A stretch of DNA of 64,000 nucleotides from Lobosporangium transversale (lineage: Eukaryota > Mortierellomycota > Mortierellomycetes > Mortierellales > Mortierellaceae). Where the stretch lies: the NCBI RefSeq assembly GCF_002105155.1, contig NW_019028988.1, positions 186,001-250,000 on the forward strand, in the 5' to 3' direction. Made by a program: the position numbers and the translations under genes. Of this stretch, positions 1 to 13,067 are shown piece by piece (the first letter of the stretch is position 1; every line of letters begins with the position of its first letter). The notes under the pieces were generated by a model. That model worked only from the letters and a program-made list of their open reading frames with translations, was not told the DNA's origin and did not search any database.

Positions 1-184
1 AGCAGACATCTGATCGCTTCATGAACTTACAACATGGTAAATCTTGTGTTCAAGTCCTTGTTTTCATACTTTGGTATTTTTACCATAGCATTATATTATG
101 GTAGACTTACTAAATGTGGTTGCTGCGCGCTCAAACTGTAATAATTGATATTGGCCAGATCATCAGCGTTTAATCACTGCTCAG

Positions 185-3171
185 AGCGAAATGAAAGGGC
201 GGGTGCTTGAGCGTGTCAACTCTATCAAAAGTCAATGTGCAGAGTTATTCCAGCTTCTTACAGAGACGGCGGATCAAGTCAAGGGAGTCCAAAACAATAT
301 CTGCAGCCTTCAAGGAACTCTTCAGGAGATGAGCACGGATCGAAGTAAGTCCTTGAATCCTGAGGATTAACCAAATGCATAGATACCATAGTTTTCGCAT
401 TGAAATTGACTTTTAGAAGCTGCTAATAAAAACGGCTTGACATAGCCCGTCTTTCGCAGGATTGTAATAACCTTTCTCAGCTACTTGCAGGCATTCAAAC
501 CAACCACATAACAGTGAGACAAGAGTTGATATCCAAGGTACAGCAGCTGGAATCTCGTTACTTTCAAAGCCAAGAGCTTGTCACGAAGAAGTCTGAGGAG
601 ATTGATATATATATTCACAGGTAACACTATTGCTTAAAAACAGACTGACCATGTCAGTATTTTTTCATCTTTGACAGCCATTCCATATTTTATTGGCCCT
701 AATTAGGTGCAAAGACCACGAGCTCATTATACAGCAATTGAGCGGCGAGGTTGCGTCTCAGAGAACAACTTGTATACAACTTTCCACAGATATCGATCAA
801 AAGACGTGTCTAATACGTGAGCTGGAGGAGGCACTGAAGTCCAAAACGGACCTAGTCCAATTATACGCGCATTCCAGGGCCGATGAGCGTGAATTAGCAG
901 ACTCCGAACTTGAAAGATGGAAAACTTGGTATATATATGTGTTGTAACCTGTTATTTTTGCTGCTCTTAATGAGGCTTCATGTGAAAGTGAAAGTTGATA
1001 TATCAATGAAATACTGGTAGGCTCATGAGCGCCCATAATGAGCTGGCACAGGCCAATCATGAGCTCACAAAGGAAAGGCTATTTAATGCTGATATTAAGA
1101 AGTGGTAGGTCCTCTGTGAACGTAGTGGATGATATGGTAAATTTGGCAGCTTTCTCGTGTGACTGATACAGTACGCATTTGAAACTAATTATCTTTAAAC
1201 AAATCGTTAAAAGCACAATAACTAAATCAACAAGTGTGGGCACGAGTGACGACACTATTATTGACTTACATTCATGGGCGAGGCAACTTCAGGATATCAT
1301 TGATAATACAAGAACAATTACAGATGAGCAAGCAAAAACAATAGCATCCCAGAAATCCGAGTTACAAGCCTTGGCGCAAACTAATGCTGCGCTTTCGGAG
1401 CAGATCAACGTACTTCCTACTGAATAGAAACATTGCAGGAGCATGAACTAAAGCCGTAAGCATATGCTAAATCTGTGAACACTTTGTAAACAAATACTTA
1501 GGGGAGTATGGAGTCCAAACTCGCCACGCAGAAACAGTTTGAAAGTCTGCAACAGCGCATCGAGGATCAAAAAGCAAATAACGATCTTCTTTGCCAAAAA
1601 CTGTCAATTATGGAGCAAGAGAATGAAGAGCTTAAGCGTGAGGTAACTATCAACAAAAGCTGGAGCCAGCTAATTGCCATCTTTTTTTTTTTTTTTTTTT
1701 TTTTTTGCAAGAGCGAGTCTTTACTCAAGTAAACACCTAGAATGCTATGAGGATTGGTTTGCTAGTTCATGAGCATACTGAAAAACTCGAGACAACGCAC
1801 AAAAATGAAGCAACTGCCAACAATGATAAGATAGAGGTATAGAATGTTCTCCATATGATCATGAGATTAGTTTTGGGTCAGATACTTACTGTAATCATTT
1901 CCATATCTTTACTACAATCCAGGATCTCGAGAAGAAGCTAAAGGACATTATGGATGAGCGCGAAAAGTTTGTTAGTGATTGCAGATTGCAGCAGCCCTCT
2001 TGAAGCCCGTTAAGATAGAGATATCCGAAACGCTAACCAATTTATATTGCTCGTTGCTTAGATCGATGAACATCGCGGAGCAGTTGAGCAACTCGCAAGC
2101 AAAGTAGGAAATTCAGAACCAAAGCAGTTTACAAGGACGGGAAAAAGGCTAACTTGATACTAATCTAGGATCAATGCTTCTTCCTTAATGTTTGTGTAGG
2201 AGATGGAGTTGATCATATCTAATTCCAAGATTGAAATAATAGAAGCAGAGCACCTGGAACAGCACCAACAGATGATGAAAGACAATCAAGAAAAACAAAA
2301 ACGAATTAGCACCTTGGAGAAAGAAATCCAACAGATGCAAAATGCTTTCAGCAGGTCAACTCGTCGGGGAGATACAGGGGCGCATCCAGTTCTGGACGGA
2401 TCAGAATTGTTTAGTAGTGTTGCACAGGCTCACAGCGGACACTTAGGATCAGGCTTTTGCACTGGATCTTTGCAATGGCCGATGGACCAATCCATAACGT
2501 CGACAGTACGTGATAAGTAAGAGATGTGTACCACTGTATATCCTGGTCATACTAAGCTTTAGCTTTAATCAAACAGCTTTGTCCATATTGTCTCATCACA
2601 AATTTATTAGCCTCAAACTACCGAGGACCAGTATCATCATACTGTGAAGCCTGGGCATGAAGCTACAGAGGCTATACTTGAGGACAAATCTAGTAAAAAG
2701 CGTAAGGTAAGGATGCCCGTAAGGCTAAGTGGGACACAAGGTCTATTGTGAGAGTTTTTCGGAGGCTATTGTTCCGACCATTTTGAGCGTTCCATCCGAT
2801 AGAATGTCGAAGAAAGTAAAGAAGTCGCGTTGCAAGGAATTACACGTAAAAGCAGCTTCTTGGATCAAAGCAGAAACCATGCGGGAGCAACCACCGAGGC
2901 GCCAGTCCAACAAGTAGAAGGAAAGAGCGAGGATGGTACTGAATATCAGAGCCGTGGCGATCACGATGGTGGTAATGATGATGATGATTTTATTCCCTAT
3001 CGCACAAAAATAGCGAAGTTACAAAGCGGAAGAGACCAACCTGGCGGAAGCGACTTGGCGGACTCAAAAGCAGTGAGAGGAAGAGGAAGGGGAAGAGGAA
3101 GGGGAAGAGGAGGAGGGGGAAGAGGAAGGGGAAGGGGAACCAGAGGAAGAAGCGCCTCTTATGGATTATAA
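185..3171 (+). CDS. Coiled-coil protein with C-terminal Arg-Gly repeat tail (5' end outside window)
   Basis: This is the 3' part of a multi-exon gene; the start codon lies left of the window. Supported exons are 185-344, 446-620, 707-928 and 1021-1104, then pieces between about 1160 and 1990, then 2200-2505, 2611-2706 and 2803-3171. The last three join in one phase and end at the TGA/TAA region by 3171. The exons encode heptad-like, Glu/Gln/Lys-rich helices typical of a long coiled coil. Next come a basic cluster (KSSKKRK) that could be a nuclear localisation signal, an acidic patch (GGNDDDDF) and a C-terminal run of about 30 residues made almost only of Arg and Gly, as in RNA-binding RGG/GR tails. 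No named family is recognised. A structural or RNA/chromatin-associated role is only inference. Exon borders between 1400 and 2000 are uncertain. Confidence 0.6.
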
Positions 3172-3286
3172 ATCACGTGATAACTATTTCTAATAGAGGT
3201 TCCTGAGGCATTTTAAATAAACTAGCATCAAGAAGTTTTTATATCTCTTTCTTTAGTCTTTCGAGTGCTTAAATACATCGCCCATC

Positions 3287-4979
3287 ATGGCTGGAAGATT
3301 GCAATGCCGCATGTACGCCAACAAGTTTCCCGAAGGTACGACAAATGCAAGTTATGAGACACTTGAGCTCATTTGTCCTCGTTCGTATGATCAATGATCA
3401 CAATGATCAATTGGCCAAGAGCATAGGGAAGAATAAAGAATTGCGTGTTTGTAACTAAACAAGAAACTGAATCTTCATTTCTCTCTCTCTAAAAAAAAGT
3501 GGATGACTTGGTTATGGTTAACGTTCGTCAGATTGCTGAGATGGGTGCTTATGTCCAACTTCTCGAGTATGACAATATTGAGGGAATGATTCTCCTGAGC
3601 GAGTTGTCCAGACGTCGTATTCGCTCGATCCAGAAACTTATCCGTGTTGGCAAGAACGAGGTTGTTGTCGTCCTCAGAGTTGACAAAGAGAAAGGTAATA
3701 AATAATTGTGGTTGGTTGTTATTTTGCTTGAGATATTGGGATATAAGTGAGTGTATTTAGGCTAGGCGTATATTTCCTTGAAAACTGTAATTATTTGTTG
3801 GAGTTTTACAGAATCATAAGCAAGAATTGAGACAAAGAAAAATAACCTCTCAACCGCAGGATGGATGATATATACTTAAAAAAAAAAAAGATAGTATTGG
3901 ACGTGCCCGAGGTTCAGGATCGCATCTCATTACATACTTTAGCAGCCAGAAATTGCACCGAGAATTGAAATACCCAGCGGGAGTTAAAGACATGGGAGCA
4001 GAGCAGGAATTAAGAAATTAGCGCCTCATAAAACTTATAACCTTGCTCACTCTAGGCTATATTGATCTTTCCAAGCGTCGTGTTTCAGCCACGGATATCA
4101 TTAAGTGCGAGGAACGTTATAACAAATCTAAGGCTGTGCACTCTATTATGTCAACCGTTGCTAAAAAAGAAAACAAGGACCTGGAGGCTCTGTACGAACA
4201 ATTAGCTTGGCCTCTCTATGCCAAGTATGGTCATGCCTACGATGCCTTCAAGGTTGCCCTTAAGTAAGTAGATCCAAACACTACTTTTTTCTTTATTTAT
4301 TCTATTTCGAGATCAGCGTTTATATACATAGGATGACATATGTGGGTTATAAAATTACTCCGTTCATTTACCCTTTGCTAATATTGCTGTTGATCTTGTT
4401 TATGTAGCGAGCCAGAGAAGGTCTTTGAAGGATTGGAGATCGCTGAGAGCACAAAGGAGGAGCTTTTGAACAACATTAAACGTCGTTTGACTCCACAGCC
4501 GATCAAAATCCGCGCAGATATTGAGGTGACCTGCTTTGACTATGAGGGTATTGATGCAATCAAAACTGCATTCAAGGAAGCTGAGGCTGTCTCATTGGCC
4601 GATGTACCGATCCGCGTCAAGTTGGTGGCGCCACCTTTGTATGTCATGATCACCAACGCGTTAGACAAGCAGCTTGGCATTGATACAATGGAGAAGGCTA
4701 TCGCAGTTTTGGAAGAAAGCATCAAGAAGGCCAACGGCAACATGGTCACGAAGATGAGTGTAGGTTTTTTTTTCTATCCTTCTACTTTCCACAAAAAAAA
4801 AAAAATTCTAATGGATCATCTTTTTGCTGTCTTTATATATATATATATCTATATAGCCCAAGGCCGTCACTGAGGCAGATGATATGGAACTCGATCAGTT
4901 GTTGGCGAGAATTGATAAAGAAAATGCGGAAGTATCGGGCGATGATGATAACTCGGATTCCGATGCAGATGTTGCTTAA
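3287..4979 (+). CDS. SUI2: Eukaryotic translation initiation factor 2 subunit alpha (eIF2 alpha)
   Basis: Five exons, 3287-3335, 3500-3694, 4056-4263, 4408-4759 and 4857-4979, give 308 residues, the usual family length. eIF2 alpha is part of the ternary complex that delivers initiator Met-tRNA to the 40S subunit. The N-terminal S1/OB-fold is plain ([20 protein letters not shown]), followed by [13 protein letters not shown]. The Ser in ELSRRR (residue 53 counting Met) is the stress-kinase target known as Ser51, so control by Gcn2-type kinases is expected. The second half holds the helical and alpha/beta domains. The tail is acidic ([10 protein letters not shown]). All junctions keep phase. The first intron ends in an unusual A-run before its AG. 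The CDS is followed by an A-run plus an AT dinucleotide repeat near 5000-5050. Confidence 0.97.
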
Positions 4980-5000
4980 ATTAAACATTGAAAATAAACC

Positions 5001-5049
<49 letters not shown>

Positions 5050-5949
5050 TTTTCAGTTCATGAAAGAGAGGTCGAAGGCAAATCAAGATATATATATATT
5101 TAAAACGTTTATATACATGTACATGTTTGTGTGGAGACAAAAGAAGAAAAGTCCATCATTGATGCATGTGAGCTTTGGTTTTTTGGAATTGCACAGTACA
5201 TGCACATTTCACAAGACAAGCTGTGGGAGGAGAGATAAAGAGGGTAACCTTATTTTTTATTTTTTATTTCTTTTTTCTTTCGCGTAACGATCAATGCGTT
5301 ATCTGGCGAAGCAATAGGTGCCTTCTTTGTTACTTACTCAGTCCACTGTTCGGATATCTTGCTAATCATAGACAGGTCGACAGATAGAGAAAAAGGTTGG
5401 TAGACGGGCAGAACAGGTAATCAAGTAAACAGGTAAACAAAATTAGGGAGGTAAGAGACAGGGAGGCGAGGCAGAGAAACAAGAAGATGGATTGATTTAA
5501 TTGAAATGGTTGTCATTTCGTAATTTTGCAACAGAACCACTAAGCTGTTTTGATTTAAAATGCATGGCCCAGACTTCAAACTACTCTCATGCTCTCGTGC
5601 TAACCAAACGAAGCTGGCAGACTTTTTTTTTTCTTTTTCTGACATATTTATTATTCTCTTTTTTATCATCTTTCGTTCTTCATCCCTTTCTTATATACTC
5701 CATTCATTTCTCTACCTTACAATTACTAGTTCAATATCAACTCGAAATTTGGATCTTTTTTTCAATTTCTTTGTAACACCTCAACACCTCTCTTGGTTGT
5801 GTTTGTACCTTTACAAAGGCAACAAAGATCATCTCTTTCTCTCATCCTCTCCATGTGTGGTTGATGACAAATAACCTATATTTTCCAATCATATCATTTA
5901 CTGTACAGTTTTTCTCTTTGACAGTTTTTTCCCCTCATATTCTTTAACC
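4980..5949. other. Intergenic: eIF2 alpha 3' region and Nma111 promoter
   Basis: No gene is supported here. Just after the eIF2 alpha stop there is an AATAAA-like element, then a poly-A run and a TA-dinucleotide run (about 5000-5050). The right part (about 5620-5945) becomes pyrimidine-rich on the + strand, as is usual upstream of fungal start codons, and leads into the Nma111 ATG at 5950. Short open frames here are low-complexity shadows. Confidence 0.5.
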
Positions 5950-8900
5950 ATGAACCGAGCGCGCCGTGAATCTCTCAACTGTCTCAATGCAGACAAAGAG
6001 GCACTTGAATTTTTTGCCTGCCAGGAGCAGACCCGTCCATCACCGGAAATCAGCTCACTTGAGAAATTAGCTGGTGGCAGTGGTCGATCTGGTAGGCTTC
6101 GATCCAAGTCACTAGCCTTTGGTCTTTCATGGGCGCAGGCCATGAATGGTCGTGCTGTCGATCCCTCAGAGATGTTTGGCATTCTTAATACGAATGAGAG
6201 CAACCGACAGGGGTCATGGGCCGCTTCACCAGGAGCAGGAACAGGATCGGGATCAGGCAGCGCTGGTAATAGAATAAGCGGTGGAAATGACGATGGAAGC
6301 GACGATGCAGATGATGAAGAGCAGCATAGATTACACCACCATGGATCGCTGTTGAATAGTGGCGTGGGAGGCGGAGGAGGCAGCAGTGGTAGCAGTGTTG
6401 GTGGACCTGCACTGGTCTTGGATAACACAGGCAAAAACACCACTATTGATATAAAGGCCGGAATGATGGGTCCACCACCGCCCACCCTTGGACTCAGTCC
6501 CATGGATACGCCCAGACTCCAGACATGGGAATCAACGCTGGAGCGTTCGATTCGTTCGATTGTGTCGATTACTGCTAATCATGTCAGGAGTTTTGATACG
6601 GAAACATCTGGTAACGTCTATCACTTTCTCACCTTTTTTTTTTTTTTTTATCTATTCCCAAGCCAAGCTTCTAGTGCGATTGGTTGGGTCAATGCAAAAA
6701 AAAAAAATTTACAGTACAAAAATTTAGCACCGAACTATATTGGGATAACAACCCGCATCATGAAAGGATATGCACGTACAGTCTGCATGTACTCCACTTC
6801 TGAGCTGATGATGATATCGGGCTTTTGGTTCATCACTCAATTTTTGGTGTCTAAAATAGCTTTCCTCCTTTGAATCGCATCACATTGATGACACTGTCTT
6901 ACCTTCATTCTGGGCTTACTTCCTTTTTTTGCTTGTGAGATGCATTCTTACTAACCTACGCTTCATCTGGCTCCTCTTGCGGGTACAATGTACAATATGA
7001 TGACTACAAAAAACTAATTAGGCGCCTATTCCGCTACGGGGTTCCTCGTTGATGCAAAGCGCGGCATTATCCTCACCAACCGCCATGTGGTTTCACCCGC
7101 TCCTATCCTTGCTCTCGCTATCCTATCCAATTATGAGGAAGTTGAACTCAAACCGATCTACCGCGATCCCGTCCATGATTTTGGTTTTATGCAGTTTGAT
7201 ATTACCAAAGTCCGATTCATGCAGCTAGAAGAAATTCCGCTCAGCCCCGAGCGTGCCCGTGTTGGCCTGGAAATCCGTGTGGTGGGGAATGATGCTGGTG
7301 AAAAGCTTTCCATTTTAGCAGGAACTCTGGCTCGTCTGGATCGACCAGCACCTGATTATGGTCAAGGAGAATACAATGATTTCAACACATTTTATCTTCA
7401 GGCTGCTTCTTCAACCAGTGGTGGGTCCTCAGGAAGTCCTGTCCTTGACATTGAAGGCCATGCTGTGGCATTAAATGCTGGAGGTGCCAGCAAAGCTTCA
7501 GCTTCTTATTACTTGCCTTTGGACAGAGTCAAGCGTGCACTCAAGTTCATTCAGGAAGGACAGCAAGTACCTCGTGGTACTTTACAGACAGATTTTGAGT
7601 ATTTCCCATATGATGAGCTGCGGCGCCTGGGTCTCAAGATTTCAATGGAAAAACAGATCCGACAGCACTTCCCTAACGAGACTGGAATGTTGGTCGTCAA
7701 GACCGTGTTACCCAAAGGTCCTGCGGCAGATCATCTCATCCCTGGAGACATTGTGATTAAATGCAATGATGAGCCTATTGCCAACTTTATTCAACTCTTC
7801 TCCGTGATTGATGACTCTGTGGGTCAAAAGATCACACTCACTGTTGTGCGTGGATCCAACTCTCAGCTGCTGACTTTCACCTTAACAGTTCAGGATTTGC
7901 ATTCGATCACGCCTGATCGTTTCGTGGAGGTCGGAGGTGGTGTTGTGAACGAATTATCTTATCAGCTAGCTCATTCATATGGTCAGCCATGTGGAGGAGT
8001 TTACGTGGCGACTTCGGGTCATATGTTGGCTTCTGCCAGCGCATGGCGTAAGAGTGTTATTGTTGCAGTCAACAACATCCCAACGCCTAATCTGGATGCA
8101 TTTATTCATGCTATTTCAACTTTGCCTGATGGTGCTCGTGTCCCGATTCGATTCTATACTTTGCAAAAGGCCTTCAAAGAGAAGATCATGATTATGCATG
8201 TGGATCGTCACTGGCACAAGTGTCGCGTTGCTGTGCGTAATGGTGAGTGATTTTCTCCTAATTTTGAATCATTCAATTTATCATCCTCAAACTTAATTGA
8301 TCCGAGGGCTCACATTTAGTTCTGTTTCGTCTAATTTAGACAAGACTGGTCTCTGGGACTTTACGGATTTGCCTCCTCCCCCGCCATCTCCACCATATGC
8401 TCCAGCAACAGCCATTTATCCTACTATTAACCCTGCACTGCATCCTGCACCAGTCTTGATGCCATCCTTTGTCGCCATTGATTTCCATCTTCCCTTCTTG
8501 GTCGACGGCATGAAAGCGACTCAGTTCTATGGTACTGGTTTGGTTGTTTCTACAAATCCACCTTTGGTGGTCTGTGACCGTGACACGATCCCTATCTCAA
8601 TTGGCGATATCTTTATTACATTTGCCAACAGTGTGATTATCCCAGGTCGCCTGGTTTATTTGCACCCACATTACAACTTTGTGGTCTTGACCTATGATGC
8701 AGCGTTGCTGGCAGATACCCCTGTGCGACCTGCGACATTCAGTGATAAGCCTCTGATGCAGGGTGATGAATGCTATCTAGTCGGAGTTGGCACCGATCAG
8801 TCACCAGTTATCAAGAAGACTACGGTCTCGAACGTCGGAAACATTGGTACGCGCGAATGCTCACCGCCTCGTTGGCGTGCTATGAACGTCGAGGGTATCA

Positions 8901-9386
8901 AGATTGATGACCCTATCGGTACTCAGGGAGGTGTCCTCTGTAACAATGAGGGTAAAGTCCAGGCTCTATGGGTGAATTATTCGTCTCAAGATGACAAAGG
9001 AAACGATATCACATTCATGTCTGGCTTGGACATTGCAAGTGTTAAGACAGTGATTGAACCTTTTATGAGAGGCGAATATCCAAAGTTGCGAGCTTTGGAT
9101 GTTGAGTTCTGGACGATGCGTATTGCAGCAGCCCGTTCCCTGGGACTCACAGATGCATGGGTTCAGAGAATTGAGAGCGATCCGAACTCGAAGCACTCAT
9201 TGCTTTATGTGTTGAGCCTGCTGGACACAAGTACACCCTGCAGCCAGATGTTGAAGGTTGGAGACATTGTCCTGGAACTCGGGGGCAAAGTTGCAACTGG
9301 TATGAAGGATCTGGAGCGCGCTCGAAACGTGGACTCTGTTCAGATGGTAATAAACTGCACTTATGCAAGGGTGCTTATCGTTTATT

Positions 9387-9417
<31 letters not shown>

Positions 9418-10265
9418 CTTCATTGCAATTAACCACTCATCCTTTCTTATAATCAACCTAGACTGTGCTCCGTGAAGGCAAGGTGCTCAATTTAACAGTT
9501 CCAACGGTCCCGTTGATGGGCACAGACACGAATCGTATCATTTCTTGGGCTGGTGCATTGATTCAGATGCCCTATAAGGCAGTCCTTGAGCAAGTGTCAA
9601 ACGCTCCCACGGGTGTGTATGTGTCCTGCACACTTTATGGTTCTCCAGCGTCGACGGCCCTGCGGCCAGGGGTTTGGATTACAGAGGTGGATGGCATGCC
9701 TGTTGCAAATCTGGATGAGTTTTTGGATGCGGTTCATCATCATGAGAAAAAGGTTGTTCGATCTCGACAGGGTAGTGTCTGTGAAGTTGGGCTCAAGCGT
9801 TTGTCATTAAACCTCAAGAAGATGACGCAGCAACATCCTCTATCTACTCATTCCGAAGGCACTCAGGGTCATTCAGCTACAAATGTCCTTGGCGGTAACG
9901 CTCCTGCTCCGCCTTCCGTTACTGGTGTAACTGCTGCCCTCAATGGTCTTGGCCTCGGTATTCTGAACTCTGAGTTGGGCTCTTCTAACCCTGATGGAAT
10001 ACATCCAATGGACCTTGGAGGCTCATCAGGCAGCTTTGGAGAGGCTCATTTGTTGGATGAGGATGAGGCGGAAGAACCGTCTCCTACAATGGTACAAGGG
10101 GACGATGCAGCACAATCTCAGGGTTATGTGCGTATCAAGATCCAGGCGCGCAATGGCACGGTATCTGTGATTGCCATGAAACTAGATCCTATCTATTGGA
10201 GTACCACTCAATTGTTACCAGATCCTGACAGTGTCAGTGGTTGGAAGTTGTGCGATGTCATCTAA
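5950..10265 (+). CDS. NMA111: Nma111-type HtrA-like serine protease (tandem protease/PDZ protein)
   Basis: Four exons, 5950-6610, 7022-8242, 8340-9346 and 9462-10265, join in phase to 1230 residues. Yeast Nma111 is a nuclear HtrA-family protease linked to apoptosis and lipid homeostasis. The catalytic triad is visible: His242 in TNRHVV, Asp273 in DPVHDFGF and Ser359 in SGGSSGSPV. A PDZ-like segment follows (about 420-510). A second protease-like half (from about residue 660) lacks the triad, as is normal in this family, and is followed by another PDZ-like part. The first 190 or so residues are an extra low-complexity leader rich in Gly, Ser and Asp, which makes the protein longer than the roughly 1000-residue yeast form. 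The start was chosen as the first ATG after a CT-rich leader. The last intron contains a long T-run. Confidence 0.93.
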
Positions 10266-11132
10266 AGGAAAGAATAGCCCCATATTTATATATTTTGTTT
10301 TTTGTTTATAAACTTTTGGATGTAATCTCAAAAAAATGCACTAGATTCAGGCTAATGGTCGTTACAGAATGAATAAGACATGTCTATATATTAATATGTG
10401 TATACATGAATGATATAGATCATGTGTACTCTTTACTCTTGTTAGCCTTACTAGAGCGCTCGGTTCTCCAGTTTTTTTTTTTTTTTTTTTTTTTACAAAA
10501 AAGAAAAAAAGTGGGTGGAGGAGCCCAGAGGATGACAGGTACAATGATATGATTGGTTAATGCAACCAAAAAAGAGAAAGAAAGAGGCGTGTAGTAGCAC
10601 ATACGCATGACGGGAAGAAAATGGTCAAACTCTTTTCCAACCCCCCTCTTCTTCTCCCAAAGAGCCCCTCCACTTTGGATTGTTATTGGAGTCAAAAACT
10701 GATTCAAGATTTTTTTGTGGAGAAAGAACTAAGAACTGTCATTTACTCACTCTTACTCCAAAGTCCGACAACAAATGAAGGTCGGAGTATCCAACATACA
10801 CATTTGCACAGCATATTCAGCATCATATTCTTTAACCTATTGCACGGCGCATACATTCTTATTTTACAAGATGATTACTTTTCTTTATTTCCTTTGTTTT
10901 TACTTATTCCTAGTTCTCGGAACTGACGAGGAAAAAAAAAAAAAAAAAAAAAGATTTATTTTGTATGTACGAATGTGTTTGTAAAAACTTTTTTTTTTCT
11001 TAGAGTGGAGAGGAAGAGAATGAGAAAGAGGTAAGTGGAATTCCTCAGAAGAGCTTTGGAGAAAGGGACAAACAAGAATATCCAGTATTTTTGTTGTTTG
11101 ATTTTCTTTTTTCTTTTCTTTTCTTTTTTTCT
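10266..11132. other. Intergenic between convergent genes
   Basis: This stretch separates the 3' ends of the Nma111 gene (+) and the NDUFA4-like gene (-). It contains several A/T homopolymers (for example about 10471-10494 and 10930-10951) and short open frames without family resemblance or codon character. I see no gene here. Confidence 0.5.
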
Positions 11133-11657
11133 TTACGCCGTCTTGGCTTGTTCGGCACGTTCCTTGCGCTGTTGCCAGAACTCAGTGTTGGGAGACCACA
11201 ACTAAAGAATAAAGAAAGACAAGGAGGATGTAAGCTGGGAGGAACAAGAAAGAAAAAAAAAAAAGGGGGGGGGGGGGGCACTGCGCTTCTGAATGATTCA
11301 GGAAAGGAAAAGGTCCTTTTTGATTCCTATCGAGTCTTTACCTTGGCGTTCTCATGAGGTTGAATACGTTGCCATGGCTTTTGAGGAGCAGACTTGTTGA
11401 TGATTACGTCGGGTCCGTTTTTCAAACAATGGCCGATATAGCTATATAAAAGAAAAAGAAGGATGGTAAGACTTGTGGTTCATGATCAAAGCACTTAAGG
11501 ATGTGGAAGAGAATGACTTGGAGAGAGAGAGGAAGAGAAAAAGAGAATTTGCATTTTTTGTAACTTACGCAACGCCAGCAACGATACCAGAACCGCCAAA
11601 GAGGAAGAGAGGAGCCAAAGCAGGGTTGGTCTTGACAAGGTGAACGACGCCAGACAT
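11133..11657 (-). CDS. NDUFA4 / MLRQ-like respiratory-chain subunit
   Basis: Three minus-strand exons, 11657-11569, 11441-11342 and 11201-11133, join in phase to an 85-residue protein; the NDUFA4 family is about 80 residues. This family is a small single-span inner-membrane protein, first assigned to complex I and later to cytochrome c oxidase. The N-terminal hydrophobic segment (NPALAPLFLFGGSGIVAG) matches the NP..PLF.F.G.G pattern of the family. A PDV motif in KNGPDVIINK, a PW pair and a C-terminal NTEFWQQRKER follow at the expected places. The second intron carries a poly-A/poly-G tract on the + strand near 11250-11278. The presumed promoter is 11658-12000. Confidence 0.8.
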
Positions 11658-13067
11658 ATTGTGATTTTACTTGATATGAAGAAGTAGGGTAAAAGAAAAG
11701 TTGCAAAAACTGAGTGGAGAGTGGAGAGTGATGAGTGAAAAAGGAAAGCTGAGTGTATATATTAAAAGAAAGAAGAGAAAGAAAAAAGAAAAAGGTCCCT
11801 TTTTATACACGAACAAGGAGGGTGGACAAGGGAAATGAGAATACAATGAAGAGACCAAAGCGCATACTTTGAAGGATGTCTTTTCTCCAAATGAACTGAA
11901 TCGCATATCAATATGCAATCTGCATCTATCCCTTATCAATGAGCTCTCGCTACGCCACCAAACGATGGTGTATATAAAGGGAAAAAAAAAAAAAAAAAAA
12001 AAAAATCAAAATGGTCAGGCACGCTGTGCGACTAATAAAAATAACAAGGTATAGAGTATTATTTACCTGAATCTATTCAGGCTGATAGAAGAGAAGCTTA
12101 CAACTCTGAAAATTTTGGCTGTAGTGATTTGCCAATTATGAATGTAAGCTATTTGAAAGATGTAGGTACAAGCTTCCAAAATTGACTAATGTGAAGAGAA
12201 AAAGCATATTATCACAACGGAGGCGACTTTTAATGTAAGATGCGACCCCATTTTAGACCGGCTTCTGATGTAATATACACTTTTCTCGATACTTGCTTAT
12301 CCAACCTTACATTAAACAGTATTTCAACGAGGACTTTTAGAATATGTAGGTCTGCAATGCTAAAACAATCAGGACCTATTACAGCCTATGCAGTCTGCTG
12401 TGCCTTAGCAGGAGGGGTACATATTCGATTGTATTTAAGGATGAAAGTAGGCGCTTTAGTGAGTTGTGGAGTATTTTCCTTGGCGACAATGAGCCAACTT
12501 GCGTCTTTTAGTGCACCGCCTTGATAGTAAAATGCTATCTCATTAAGGAGGTGAAGAAGTCTGAATACAAAGTCGAGTAAATGAGTAAGGACGGCGTCCT
12601 TTCGCTTTCAACAATGCTACTTAGGTTTAGAGCCAGCCTTGTGGGCAAACCAGGGCCCGATCCAAGAGTCACACTACATAAACTGTTAAAATCTATGGCC
12701 GGCATCCGGCCCTAGAATGATATTCTCTTCATGGTTGGACTAGGCTGTAGCATTTGGGATCTATGTCACGGGACCAAAGGTGACACGTGTAAGAACGCTT
12801 CGAAGAAAGCCATGGCAAAAGCTGAACGCCGCGCTTAGGCCTTTGCTACCAATCCGTATACTGTGACGATGGGATGCTTTGATGTCAAACCGCCTTAATA
12901 TGGTTTACAATAAAACGCTGTGTACAAGAGTATGGACAATTCTTGATAAAGCGATGAATGTCTGCACGATGTCTCCTAATATCAACTTTAAGGATGTGCC
13001 AACTGCTTTGTCTGCTGCAAGAGCCTAGCCTGCAAGTGGAATAATAAATGCGAGGTTGTATCGCCAA

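Noticed and set aside
5898-6503. 201-residue minus-strand open frame
   Set aside because: Antisense shadow of Nma111 exon 1; its Pro/Ser richness mirrors the Gly/Ser-coding strand.
12240-12524. 94-residue open frame on the + strand
   Set aside because: No family resemblance, poor start context and stop-rich flanks; treated as part of the relic-like region.
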